Notes under the pieces: model-generated
What the model was told of the DNA's origin: nothing
Database searches by the model: none
The model's input: only the letters and a program-made list of their open reading frames with translations
Translations under genes and position numbers: made by a program
Shown: positions 1-5,989 of the stretch, piece after piece
Layout of the letters: each line of letters opens with the position of its first letter
How positions within the stretch are numbered: position 1 is the stretch's first letter
Assembly: GCA_025455535.1 (NCBI GenBank)
Contig: JALOMM010000089.1
Location: 1 to 11,525 of the forward strand
Direction: 5' to 3'
DNA from: Bacteroidales bacterium
Lineage (GTDB): Bacteria; Bacteroidota; Bacteroidia; Bacteroidales; VadinHA17
DNA: 11,525 nt

Positions 1-1
1 A

Positions 2-556
2 GTTGTTCAGGGGATCATTGACCTTCCCGTAGTATTGCCCCACACTGCTGCAGGCATAGCGCTGCTGGGGTTCATCTCGCGCGAGGGTCTCCTCGGGGGT
101 GTGGCACAGAAGGCAGGAATTATTCTTGTCAACAACGGTGCAGGCATTGCGCTGGCGATGGCATTCGTCAGCGTCCCTTTTCTTATCAACGCCGCCCGTG
201 ACGGTTTTGCGGCTGTACCCGAGAGGATAGAGAAGGCAGCCCTGACCCTCGGCGCTACACAGTCACGCATCTTCTTCACCGTCTCAATGCCCATGGCCTG
301 GAGGTCGATCGTCTCCGGTTTTATCATGATGTTCGCCCGTGGCATGAGTGAGTTCGGGGCAGTGGTCATCATCGCATACCACCCTATGATAGCTCCTGTA
401 CTGATCTATGAACGGTTTAACGCCTACGGCATCAACTATGCGCGTCCGGCTTCAATAATATTTATACTTGTGGCACTGGTCTTCTTTGTGTTCTTCAGGA
501 CGCTGGCCACAGAAAGAAGGATGATATTCAGGAGGGAAGATGAAACTGCGGACTGA
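2..556 (+). CDS. wtpB: Molybdate/tungstate ABC transporter permease, 3' part (WtpB/ModB family)
   Basis: This is the inner-membrane channel subunit of an oxyanion ABC importer. The gene is cut by the window start; 184 codons are visible, with the frame open from base 2. The visible part begins with a DLPVVLPHTAAGIALL stretch typical of ModB/WtpB permeases. The cytoplasmic EAA loop that docks on the ATPase follows (EKAALTLGATQSRIFF, then a Met-Pro pair). Next comes FARGMSEFGAVVIIAYHP and then APVLIYERF, a wording closer to archaeal-type Wtp/ModB than to E. coli ModB. Several hydrophobic helices are visible, the last near the C-terminus (IIFILVALVFFVFF). The stop overlaps the start of the ATPase gene by 17 nt, and moeA/moaA/moaC/mog follow, which supports molybdate or tungstate as substrate. 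Which metal is preferred cannot be read from sequence. The family is secure; the symbol wtpB rather than modB or tupB is a judgement. Confidence 0.88.
   Translation, partial: VVQGIIDLPVVLPHTAAGIALLGFISREGLLGGVAQKAGIILVNNGAGIALAMAFVSVPFLINAARDGFAAVPERIEKAALTLGATQSRIFFTVSMPMAWRSIVSGFIMMFARGMSEFGAVVIIAYHPMIAPVLIYERFNAYGINYARPASIIFILVALVFFVFFRTLATERRMIFRREDETAD
530..536 (+). promoter_or_regulatory. Ribosome binding site of wtpC, inside the wtpB coding end
   Basis: AGGAGGG lies 3-4 nt before the ATG at 540. The same bases encode the Arg-Arg-Glu near the C-terminus of the permease, so translation of the two genes is probably coupled. Confidence 0.6.
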
Positions 557-1616
557 AAAGGTAAGCAAGAGGCTGGAGGCCTTCTCCCTGAAGGAGATAA
601 CCCTGGAGGTGTCAAAGGGAGACTACTATGTCCTTCTGGGCCGGTCGGGAGCAGGAAAGACTCAGCTGCTTGAGCTTATCTGCGGACTCACCAGTCCTGA
701 CAGCGGGAAGATATATCTTGACGGCGAGGAGATAACCCATAAGAGGGTGCAGGAGAGGGGCATAGGGATGGTCTTCCAGGATTTTTCGCTCTTCCCCCAC
801 TATACGGTACGCGATAATATCGCTTATCCCCTGAACATCAGGAAGATGCCAAAGGAGGAGCAGGAGAAGAGGATTGACCATGTGGCGGAGGAGATGAACA
901 TAACGCATCTCCTGTCGCGCAAGCCCTATTATCTTTCAGGGGGAGAGAAGCAGCGCGTGGCACTGGCAAGGACACTGGTCACTGATCCCCGCGTGTTGCT
1001 GCTTGATGAGCCAATGGCATCTGTCGATGCCAGCCTGAAAGACAGTATCAGGAGGATGTTGCGGCGCCTGAACCGCGAGGGACAGACAATTATACATGTT
1101 ACCCACGACTTCGGTGAGGCTATCAGCCTTGCCAGCAGGGTGGGTGTCATGCATAACGGGAGGATAATTCAGGAGGGGACCCCCCTGGAGGTATTCAATC
1201 ATCCGGTCAACAGGTTCGTGGCGAGATATGCAGGGATAAAAAACTTCTTCAGGGCTACCTTCATCACCTCTTACAACACCTTCTCAGGCATAACCGAGAA
1301 CAGGACAAAATTTAAACTGCCAAAGGCTGATTACCCTTCTGCCGGGCTGCTCATCATAGGCAGCAGCGAGGTGCTGCTCTCGAGGCAGGGTGCGGCAGGG
1401 ATACAGATGAACAACATACGGGGCGTAATAGATGATATTGTACCCTCAGCCACCGGATACGAGATATCCGTTGCGGCAGGGGATTTCTTTTATGTGGATA
1501 TCACTCACCGGGAGATGGAGCAGAACAACTTTATTACAGGGGAGAAGGTCATCCTTTCATTCCCTCCGGAGGCACTGCGGCTTGTAGGCGAGGCAGAGGA
1601 GTCAAGGCAATACTGA
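540..1616 (+). CDS. wtpC: Molybdate/tungstate ABC transporter ATP-binding protein with C-terminal regulatory-type domain
   Basis: This is the cytoplasmic ATPase that powers the upstream permease. All ABC motifs are present in its 358 residues: Walker A GRSGAGKT (34-41; Arg replaces the usual Pro), Q-loop Gln80, signature LSGGE (132-136), Walker B LLLDEP (153-158), a D-loop reading ASVD, and switch His189. From about residue 230 a second domain of roughly 125 residues follows. Near 292-345 it has the pattern NNIRGVIDDI, then GYEISVAAG, which resembles the TOBE/MOP-type oxyanion-binding fold of ModC/WtpC proteins. In Methanosarcina ModC such domains bind molybdate or tungstate and inhibit transport; whether this one does is inference. 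The ATG at 540 is fixed by an AGGAGG just upstream and by the usual distance to Walker A. The gene overlaps the permease by 17 nt and ends 5 nt before moeA. Confidence 0.9.
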   Translation: MKLRTEKVSKRLEAFSLKEITLEVSKGDYYVLLGRSGAGKTQLLELICGLTSPDSGKIYLDGEEITHKRVQERGIGMVFQDFSLFPHYTVRDNIAYPLNIRKMPKEEQEKRIDHVAEEMNITHLLSRKPYYLSGGEKQRVALARTLVTDPRVLLLDEPMASVDASLKDSIRRMLRRLNREGQTIIHVTHDFGEAISLASRVGVMHNGRIIQEGTPLEVFNHPVNRFVARYAGIKNFFRATFITSYNTFSGITENRTKFKLPKADYPSAGLLIIGSSEVLLSRQGAAGIQMNNIRGVIDDIVPSATGYEISVAAGDFFYVDITHREMEQNNFITGEKVILSFPPEALRLVGEAEESRQY

Positions 1617-1621
1617 AGAAT

Positions 1622-2797
1622 ATGATAACATTCGAAGAGGCATACACGATAATGATGGAGTCAGTCTTTCACACGGGGAAAGAGCAGGTTCCGTTCAGAG
1701 AAGCATCGGGGCGGGTGCTGGCAGCCCCTGTCAGGAGTGACATGGACATGCCTCCGTGGGATAAGAGTGCCGTTGACGGGTTTGCCTGTCACAGGGATGA
1801 CCTGGGCAGCGACCTCACTGTGCTTGAGACTGTTCCTGCCGGCGTCATGCCTTCCATGAAGGTCACTCCCGGCACCTGCTCACGCATCATGACCGGCGCT
1901 GCCATACCGGAGGGTGCCGACTATGTCTTCATGCTTGAAGAATCAGAGGAGAGTGAAGTTGGCAGGGTCAGGTTCACCGGGAAAGCGGGCAGGACTAACA
2001 TAGCCAGGAGGGCGGAGGATCTGTACCAGGGACAGACCGTGCTGAAGCCGGGGCATTTCATCAGCCCTCAGCATATTGCCGTCATGGCAATGGCCGGTGC
2101 CACCGAAGTGACCGTCAGCAAAAGGCCCATGGTGGGGATCATAAGCACCGGCAACGAGCTTGTGGAGCCCGGGGAAATACCCTCCGGAGCACAGATACGA
2201 AACAGCAACGGATGGCAGCTCCTTGCCCAGGTGGAAAGGGCAGGAGCAACAGGGAGATATTACGGCATTGCGAGGGATGACATCGAGTCGACCTCACGTC
2301 TCCTGCAGGCTGCCCTGACGGATAATGATGTTGTTCTCCTTTCGGGAGGAGTCTCAGCCGGCGATTTTGACCTGGTCCCGCAGGTGATTAAGGAAGCCGG
2401 GCTGAAGGTGCATTTCAGCCAGGTGGCGATGCAGCCGGGAAAGCCCCTTACTTTCTGTACAGGTGACAGGAAGGCTGTTTTTGGCCTCCCCGGCAATCCT
2501 GTCTCGGTATTTGTCCAGTTTGAGATCATGGTGAGGCCCTTCCTGAATAAGATGGCAGGTGTGACGGAGAAGGAGCCTGAGATAATGATGCCACTGGCGA
2601 CAGATTACTCCAGGCCGAGGGCAGACAGGAGGGCGTATATACCTGTCATCATGACAGACAGGTTCGAGGCAATGCCTGTTGAGTATCACGGTTCGGCACA
2701 TATATCATCTTTTGCCGGGGCGTGGGGGATCATTACCATTCCGAAGGGTCAGAGCTGGATTCAGAAAGGAGAGCCGGTAAGTGTTAGACAGATTTAA
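1622..2797 (+). CDS. moeA: Molybdopterin molybdenumtransferase MoeA
   Basis: MoeA inserts molybdate (or tungstate) into adenylylated molybdopterin, the last common step of Mo/W cofactor synthesis, in the cytoplasm. The 391 residues are a normal family length. Visible motifs are PPWDKSAVDGFA (44-55, containing the conserved Asp52), RIMTGAAIPEGAD (88-100), ISTGNELVEPGEIPSGAQIRNSN (in parts, 174-196), LLSGGVSAGDFD (239-250), QPGKPLTF (271-278) and GLPGNPVSVFVQF (288-300). A C-terminal MoeA domain IV-like segment carries SAHISSFAGAWGI (358-370). The ATG at 1622 starts 5 nt after the wtpC stop, with only a weak purine-rich stretch before it. The end overlaps moaA by 17 nt. Position next to a metal importer fits co-regulated uptake and insertion. 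Whether the product handles Mo, W or both is not visible. Confidence 0.96.
   Translation: MITFEEAYTIMMESVFHTGKEQVPFREASGRVLAAPVRSDMDMPPWDKSAVDGFACHRDDLGSDLTVLETVPAGVMPSMKVTPGTCSRIMTGAAIPEGADYVFMLEESEESEVGRVRFTGKAGRTNIARRAEDLYQGQTVLKPGHFISPQHIAVMAMAGATEVTVSKRPMVGIISTGNELVEPGEIPSGAQIRNSNGWQLLAQVERAGATGRYYGIARDDIESTSRLLQAALTDNDVVLLSGGVSAGDFDLVPQVIKEAGLKVHFSQVAMQPGKPLTFCTGDRKAVFGLPGNPVSVFVQFEIMVRPFLNKMAGVTEKEPEIMMPLATDYSRPRADRRAYIPVIMTDRFEAMPVEYHGSAHISSFAGAWGIITIPKGQSWIQKGEPVSVRQI
2766..2772 (+). promoter_or_regulatory. Ribosome binding site supporting the GTG start of moaA
   Basis: AAGGAGA lies 8 nt before GTG 2781, inside the last codons of moeA. No ATG in the moaA frame near this position would keep the N-terminal RFNRNINYLRIS segment, so the GTG is the supported start. 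Confidence 0.65.
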
Positions 2798-3581
2798 CAG
2801 GAATATAAATTACCTCCGTATCTCAGTCACCGACAGGTGTAACCTGCGGTGCACGTACTGCATGCCCGGTGAGGGGATAAAACTCCTCAGCCACAGTGAC
2901 ATCCTTACCTATGATGAGATAACAGCCTTCACCCGTGATGCCGTCGCCATGGGCATAACGAAGGTGAGGCTTACCGGCGGCGAGCCGCTGGCAAGGAGGG
3001 GTATCACCACACTGGTAAGGATGCTGGCGGGGCTGGAGGGTATCACCGATCTGTCAATGACAACCAATGGCACGATGCTGGCAGGTGCTGCACAGGAGCT
3101 TGCAGATGCCGGTCTGATGAGGGTCAACATCAGCCTTGACACCCTTGATCCGGTGAAATACAGCAGCATGACACGCGGAGGTAACATGGCTGATGTGCTT
3201 GAGGGGATCAGGGCTGCGCAGCGGGCTGGCCTCAGGCCGGTGAAGATCAACTGCGTCATCAAGAGCACTCCTGATGAGAACGATGCCCGTATGGTTGCCG
3301 AATTCTGCATGAGGGAGGGACTGGAAGTGAGGTTCATCAGGGAGATGGATCTTGCCGGGGGGACCTTCTCAGTAGTACACGGAGGCACCGGGGGGCACTG
3401 TGCCCGTTGCAACAGGCTCCGTCTTACCCCCGACGGGATGGTCAGACCCTGCCTCTTCAGCAACATCGCATACAGCATTCGCGAGCTGGGCACCAGGGAA
3501 GCCCTCCGGATGGCACTGGAAAACAAACCTGAGAAGGGGACAACGAATTCTACAAACGGATTTTATAATATAGGAGGATAG
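2781..3581 (+). CDS. moaA: GTP 3',8-cyclase MoaA, compact form (radical SAM)
   Basis: MoaA is the radical SAM enzyme that turns GTP into 3',8-cyclo-7,8-dihydro-GTP, the first step of molybdopterin synthesis. The radical SAM cluster cysteines are C20, C24 and C27 (CNLRCTYC), followed by the SAM-contact motif TGGEPL (65-70). The second [4Fe-4S] cluster is present as C207, C210 and C224 (CARCNRLRL, then 13 residues between the last two Cys), with the GTP-binding Arg pair R212/R214. The C-terminal Gly-Gly tail essential in this family is intact (ends NIGG). At 266 residues the protein is about 60 shorter than usual. Most of the loss lies between MREGLEVRFIREMD (about 177-190) and the second cluster, with a smaller loss after it. 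There is no frameshift: the frame is open and runs into moaC. It is probably functional, since every known catalytic element remains. It starts at GTG, overlapping moeA by 17 nt. Confidence 0.93.
   Translation: MLDRFNRNINYLRISVTDRCNLRCTYCMPGEGIKLLSHSDILTYDEITAFTRDAVAMGITKVRLTGGEPLARRGITTLVRMLAGLEGITDLSMTTNGTMLAGAAQELADAGLMRVNISLDTLDPVKYSSMTRGGNMADVLEGIRAAQRAGLRPVKINCVIKSTPDENDARMVAEFCMREGLEVRFIREMDLAGGTFSVVHGGTGGHCARCNRLRLTPDGMVRPCLFSNIAYSIRELGTREALRMALENKPEKGTTNSTNGFYNIGG
3572..3577 (+). promoter_or_regulatory. Ribosome binding site of moaC, encoded by the Gly-Gly tail of moaA
   Basis: AGGAGG with a 7 nt spacer before ATG 3585. The GGA GGA codons are the conserved C-terminal glycines of MoaA, immediately followed by its TAG stop. 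Confidence 0.75.
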
Positions 3582-3584
3582 ACA

Positions 3585-4040
3585 ATGACCCGACTGACAC
3601 ATACCGATGAGAGCGGCAGGGCCCGCATGGTAGATACGGGCAGCAAGCCTGTTCAGCAGCGCACCGCTGCAGCCTCAGGCAGGATCAGCATGCTTCCCGC
3701 GACGCTGAAGCTGGTGAATACTAACATGATGAAGAAGGGAGATGTGCTGACAGTAGCCGAGATAGCCGGCATACAGGCGGCAAAGAGGTGCGGGGAACTG
3801 ATCCCTCTGTGCCATAACATTCCCCTCGACCAGGTCAGTGTCACGCTTACCACTGACAGTGATGGTGTCAGGGCAGAAAGCACCGTACGGTGCACCGGAC
3901 GAACGGGTGTGGAGATGGAAGCGCTGACAGCGGTCAGTGTTGCGCTTCTTACCGTATATGACATGTGCAAGGCGGCTGACAAGGGGATGGTGATCACAGA
4001 TATCAGACTTGATAAAAAGGAGAAGCATGATGTTGCCTGA
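3585..4040 (+). CDS. moaC: Cyclic pyranopterin monophosphate synthase MoaC
   Basis: MoaC rearranges the MoaA product into cyclic pyranopterin monophosphate (precursor Z). The 151 residues match the family, which is usually about 150-165. Visible motifs are MVDTGSKPVQQRTAAASG (15-32), GIQAAKRCGELIPLCHNIPL (62-81, with His77) and GVEMEALTAVSVALLTVYDM (108-127) followed by CKA. By alignment to the E. coli enzyme, Lys51, Asp126 and Lys129 correspond to its catalytic residues. The start at 3585 is set by a strong AGGAGG at the end of moaA, 3 nt after the moaA stop. The end overlaps the mog-family gene. Gene order moaA-moaC and the missing moaD/moaE mean the next step, sulfur insertion by molybdopterin synthase, must be encoded elsewhere. 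Confidence 0.96.
   Translation: MTRLTHTDESGRARMVDTGSKPVQQRTAAASGRISMLPATLKLVNTNMMKKGDVLTVAEIAGIQAAKRCGELIPLCHNIPLDQVSVTLTTDSDGVRAESTVRCTGRTGVEMEALTAVSVALLTVYDMCKAADKGMVITDIRLDKKEKHDVA
4018..4022 (+). promoter_or_regulatory. Ribosome binding site of the mog-family gene
   Basis: AGGAG is followed by two consecutive ATGs, at 4027 (4 nt spacer) and 4030 (7 nt spacer). The second has the better spacing, so I place the start there; an in-frame TTG at 4009 lies upstream of the site and is unlikely to be used. Confidence 0.5.
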
Positions 4041-4530
4041 GAGATTCAGAGTGCTTGTCATTACCCTCAGCGACAGGGCCTGCAGGGGTGACTATGAAGA
4101 CCTCAGCGGCCCCGCCGTGGTCAGCCATGTAAGGGAAATAATGGATAAGGCAGGATGGGCATGCGAAATAAATTCGTCATTGTTGCCTGACGACCCGGAG
4201 ATGCTGCGTGAAGCCATGGAGAGAGCAGGGGAGATGGATCTTGTCATCACCACCGGAGGGACGGGGATAGGGCCCCGTGACTGCACACCGGATGTAATAC
4301 GGCCGATGCTGACGAAGGAGATGCCGGGAATCATGGAGATGATCAGGGTGAAGTACGGAACAGTGAATGCCGGGGCACTGCTCAGCAGGGCCGTGGCAGG
4401 GGTGAGAGGAAAGACTGTCGTTTATACCCTTCCGGGGTCAGTGAAAGCAGTGAATGAGTATATGTCAGAGATAAGCAAAACGCTGGAGCATACATTTTAT
4501 ATGCTTTACGGTACAGACAGGCACAAATAA
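4030..4530 (+). CDS. mog: Molybdopterin adenylyltransferase family protein (Mog/MoaB)
   Basis: Mog binds molybdopterin and adenylylates it with ATP, producing the substrate MoeA uses for metal insertion. The 166-residue protein shows RVLVITLSDRA (7-17), LPDD (52-55), LVITTGGTGIGPRDCTPD (71-88), EMPGIMEMIR (97-106), LLSRAVAGVRG (117-127) and LPGSVKAV (134-141). Asp54 and Asp84 line up with Asp49 and Asp82 of E. coli MogA. The RDxTPD and LSR wording is MogA-like, while PGS rather than PGQ is also seen in MoaB. The two cannot be separated firmly by eye, but as the only such gene in the cluster it is the likely MPT adenylyltransferase. It overlaps moaC by 11 nt (14 nt if ATG 4027 is used) and is the last gene of the operon, ending 8 nt from a convergent gene. 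Confidence 0.92.
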   Translation: MLPERFRVLVITLSDRACRGDYEDLSGPAVVSHVREIMDKAGWACEINSSLLPDDPEMLREAMERAGEMDLVITTGGTGIGPRDCTPDVIRPMLTKEMPGIMEMIRVKYGTVNAGALLSRAVAGVRGKTVVYTLPGSVKAVNEYMSEISKTLEHTFYMLYGTDRHK

Positions 4531-4538
4531 CAAAGGTT

Positions 4539-5819
4539 TCAGAGCAACCCCCTGCTGTTCACAACAACAGCATCCGTGAGACGGTCATACCGCTGCTGCG
4601 GGTTACGGAAATAAGTAAGTATAAGGTAATCGTTCTCAGTCTGGTAATGGCTTCCTTCAAAGAAGGCACCCTCAGGCAGGCGTGACCTGTCAGGGATAAA
4701 GGCAAACTCATAGTTGTACCATCCCTGCTTGAGAAGGATCGTCGCCTCGTAGCATCCTCTGCCCGGGTTATATGTCATCATGTTGTCAGGCCCGTAGCTC
4801 CAGCCGTTGAATGCTCCGGCAACATATACCGAGCCCCCCTGGGCCTCCCTCTGTACCGGCAGGGTGAAGTAAACGTAGACGTAATCGGCATCAGTGCCGG
4901 GCTCCTTGCTCTCTTCCATGGCTATCCAGTACTGTCCGTTGAGGTCGTCGTCAAGGAAATACTGTCTGAACTCCCTGTCGGCAGAAGGTATCAGATAGAC
5001 ATGGTAACGCCCCTGCAGGTATTCTATGGCCCTGACATTCTGCCGTGTCTGCCTTATAGTCTTGATGTCGAAGTACCTGAACTCATTTCCCCCCGGCATG
5101 AGAGTCTTGTCAGAGAGGGCATTGAACTCGATCTTTGCCGTGCTCACAAAGTCAGGCAGCAGGTTGTACCTGGCCCTGTCCCACCTTCCGTTCTGGTTCT
5201 GCAGAATGGTAAGGGTTACCTGCCGGTAGAGATCAGTGACCGGCAATTTGCCTGTTCCAACAGTTATCTCAGGCTGCTGGTGCGTATCAACCGTTCCGGG
5301 CTTCATCGGCCTGCGGAAGACGACAGATGTGGCGGTACTCTTCTCATGAACAAGGAACCTTCTCGTCAGGAGGGGGGTGCCAGGCTCTGAAGAGTCATAT
5401 ATAACAATTATGTAATTTCCTGATATCTTGAAGTTTATGTCTTCATTAGGGATGCTGAGAGTATAATGCGAATAGCTGACCAGGGTATTGAATGAAGGGG
5501 TGTAGTCATATATCCTGTTCTCCTCCATCCCTTCAAGGTAATCGCTGGTGAAGATGTCGCTCCTGTTCCAGTCGCGGTCGCAATGGATGAAAGTGTAAGA
5601 GAGTGATCCGGCATCACTGTCAAGAAGGTCAAAGTTGAGGGTTATCTGTTCAGGGGTGTTGATCTGAATGACAGGATATGAGAGCCTCCAGCCCTCTTTC
5701 CCGAACCAGACGCTCTTCACTTCACGGGCTGCATAATCAACTGTCGGGATATCCTGTGCAGATGAAGAAAAAAGTCCGGATAAAATTAATATTACCGATA
5801 AACTTAATACTTTTAACAT
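4539..5819 (-). CDS. DUF5103 / type IX secretion system plug-family protein, exported
   Basis: The protein has 426 residues and a clear signal peptide: hydrophobic segment LSLSVILILSGLF, likely cleavage near SSA-QD at 21/22, and no lipobox Cys. The mature part is rich in beta strands. The N-terminal two thirds has the wording I associate with DUF5103: YTFIHCDRDW (75-84), RIYDYTPSFNT (102-112), SYSHYTLSIPNEDINFKISG (115-134) and GNEFRYFDIKT (244-254). Residues about 329-376 (VYVAGAFNGW ... CYEATILLKQGWYNYEFAF) resemble an immunoglobulin-like E-set module of the CBM48/AMPK type. In Flavobacterium johnsoniae a member of this family plugs the periplasmic side of the SprA translocon of the type IX secretion system. 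That role is inferred here from family only; no other T9SS gene is in the window. The ATG at 5819 has no Shine-Dalgarno, as is common in Bacteroidota. It is a single gene, convergent with the cofactor operon and divergent from nqr. Confidence 0.85.
   Translation of the reverse strand: MLKVLSLSVILILSGLFSSSAQDIPTVDYAAREVKSVWFGKEGWRLSYPVIQINTPEQITLNFDLLDSDAGSLSYTFIHCDRDWNRSDIFTSDYLEGMEENRIYDYTPSFNTLVSYSHYTLSIPNEDINFKISGNYIIVIYDSSEPGTPLLTRRFLVHEKSTATSVVFRRPMKPGTVDTHQQPEITVGTGKLPVTDLYRQVTLTILQNQNGRWDRARYNLLPDFVSTAKIEFNALSDKTLMPGGNEFRYFDIKTIRQTRQNVRAIEYLQGRYHVYLIPSADREFRQYFLDDDLNGQYWIAMEESKEPGTDADYVYVYFTLPVQREAQGGSVYVAGAFNGWSYGPDNMMTYNPGRGCYEATILLKQGWYNYEFAFIPDRSRLPEGAFFEGSHYQTENDYLILTYFRNPQQRYDRLTDAVVVNSRGLL
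4553..4572. other. Perfect 7-bp inverted repeat at the convergent gene ends
   Basis: TGCTGTT, a 6-nt loop, then AACAGCA. It starts 22 nt after the mog stop and lies inside the last codons of the convergent DUF5103 gene. No T-run follows on either strand, so it does not look like a standard intrinsic terminator. It could still slow or protect the end of the cofactor operon transcript. It may equally be a coincidence of coding sequence. Confidence 0.25.
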
Positions 5820-5827
5820 TGTTAAAG

Positions 5828-5847
5828 AGGCAGTCTGAGTTCTGCCT
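5828..5847. other. Short inverted repeat in the leader of the DUF5103 gene
   Basis: AGGCAG, an 8-nt loop, then CTGCCT: a perfect 6-bp stem 8 nt upstream of the minus-strand ATG. It would fold in the 5' leader of that mRNA. The stem is short and may be chance. Confidence 0.2.
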
Positions 5848-5924
5848 GGCTAAAAATACAAATATCCTGCCGTACAGTAACAAACCGCAGTTGAAAAACT
5901 AATGTGTGATTTTTGTCATATATA

Positions 5925-5956
5925 TCTGTGAAGGAAATAACAATGAGTTATACTTG
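5925..5956 (+). promoter_or_regulatory. Candidate Bacteroidota-type promoter of the nqr operon
   Basis: TCTG (5925-5928), 20 nt, then TATACTTG (5949-5956). The Bacteroidota primary sigma factor prefers TTTG and TAnnTTTG separated by about 19-21 nt, so there is one mismatch in each box and the spacing is right. Transcription would start near 5963, leaving a leader of roughly 27 nt before nqrA. It lies in the 170-nt divergent region 5820-5989, which holds no gene that I can support. Confidence 0.35.
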
Positions 5957-5989
5957 CATTCTGAAATTGAAATAAGCTGAAGCCAATAT

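Noticed and set aside
2909..3526. Open frame of 205 codons on the minus strand inside moaA
   Set aside because: It lies entirely antisense to a gene with full catalytic motifs, its product resembles no family and is a low-complexity Ser/Pro/Leu mix.
2781..3581. moaA as a pseudogene because of its short length
   Set aside because: The frame is intact, all cluster Cys, the Arg pair and the terminal Gly-Gly are kept, and it is tightly coupled to moeA and moaC.
4009..4026. TTG at 4009 as start of the mog-family gene
   Set aside because: The AGGAG site lies downstream of it, and two ATGs with suitable spacing follow; the extra residues are not family-like.
4553..4572. Intrinsic terminator for the cofactor operon
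   Set aside because: The stem is perfect, but no T-run follows on either strand and it lies in coding sequence; listed only as an inverted repeat.
5001..5390. Plus-strand open frame of 129 codons inside the DUF5103 gene
   Set aside because: Antisense to a gene with a signal peptide and family-like motifs; no independent support.
5859..5866. Minus-strand GATATTTG as a promoter -7 box for the DUF5103 gene
   Set aside because: It matches the -7 consensus at all but one defined base, but no TTTG lies 19-21 nt upstream; the nearest is about 14 nt away, so I do not call it.
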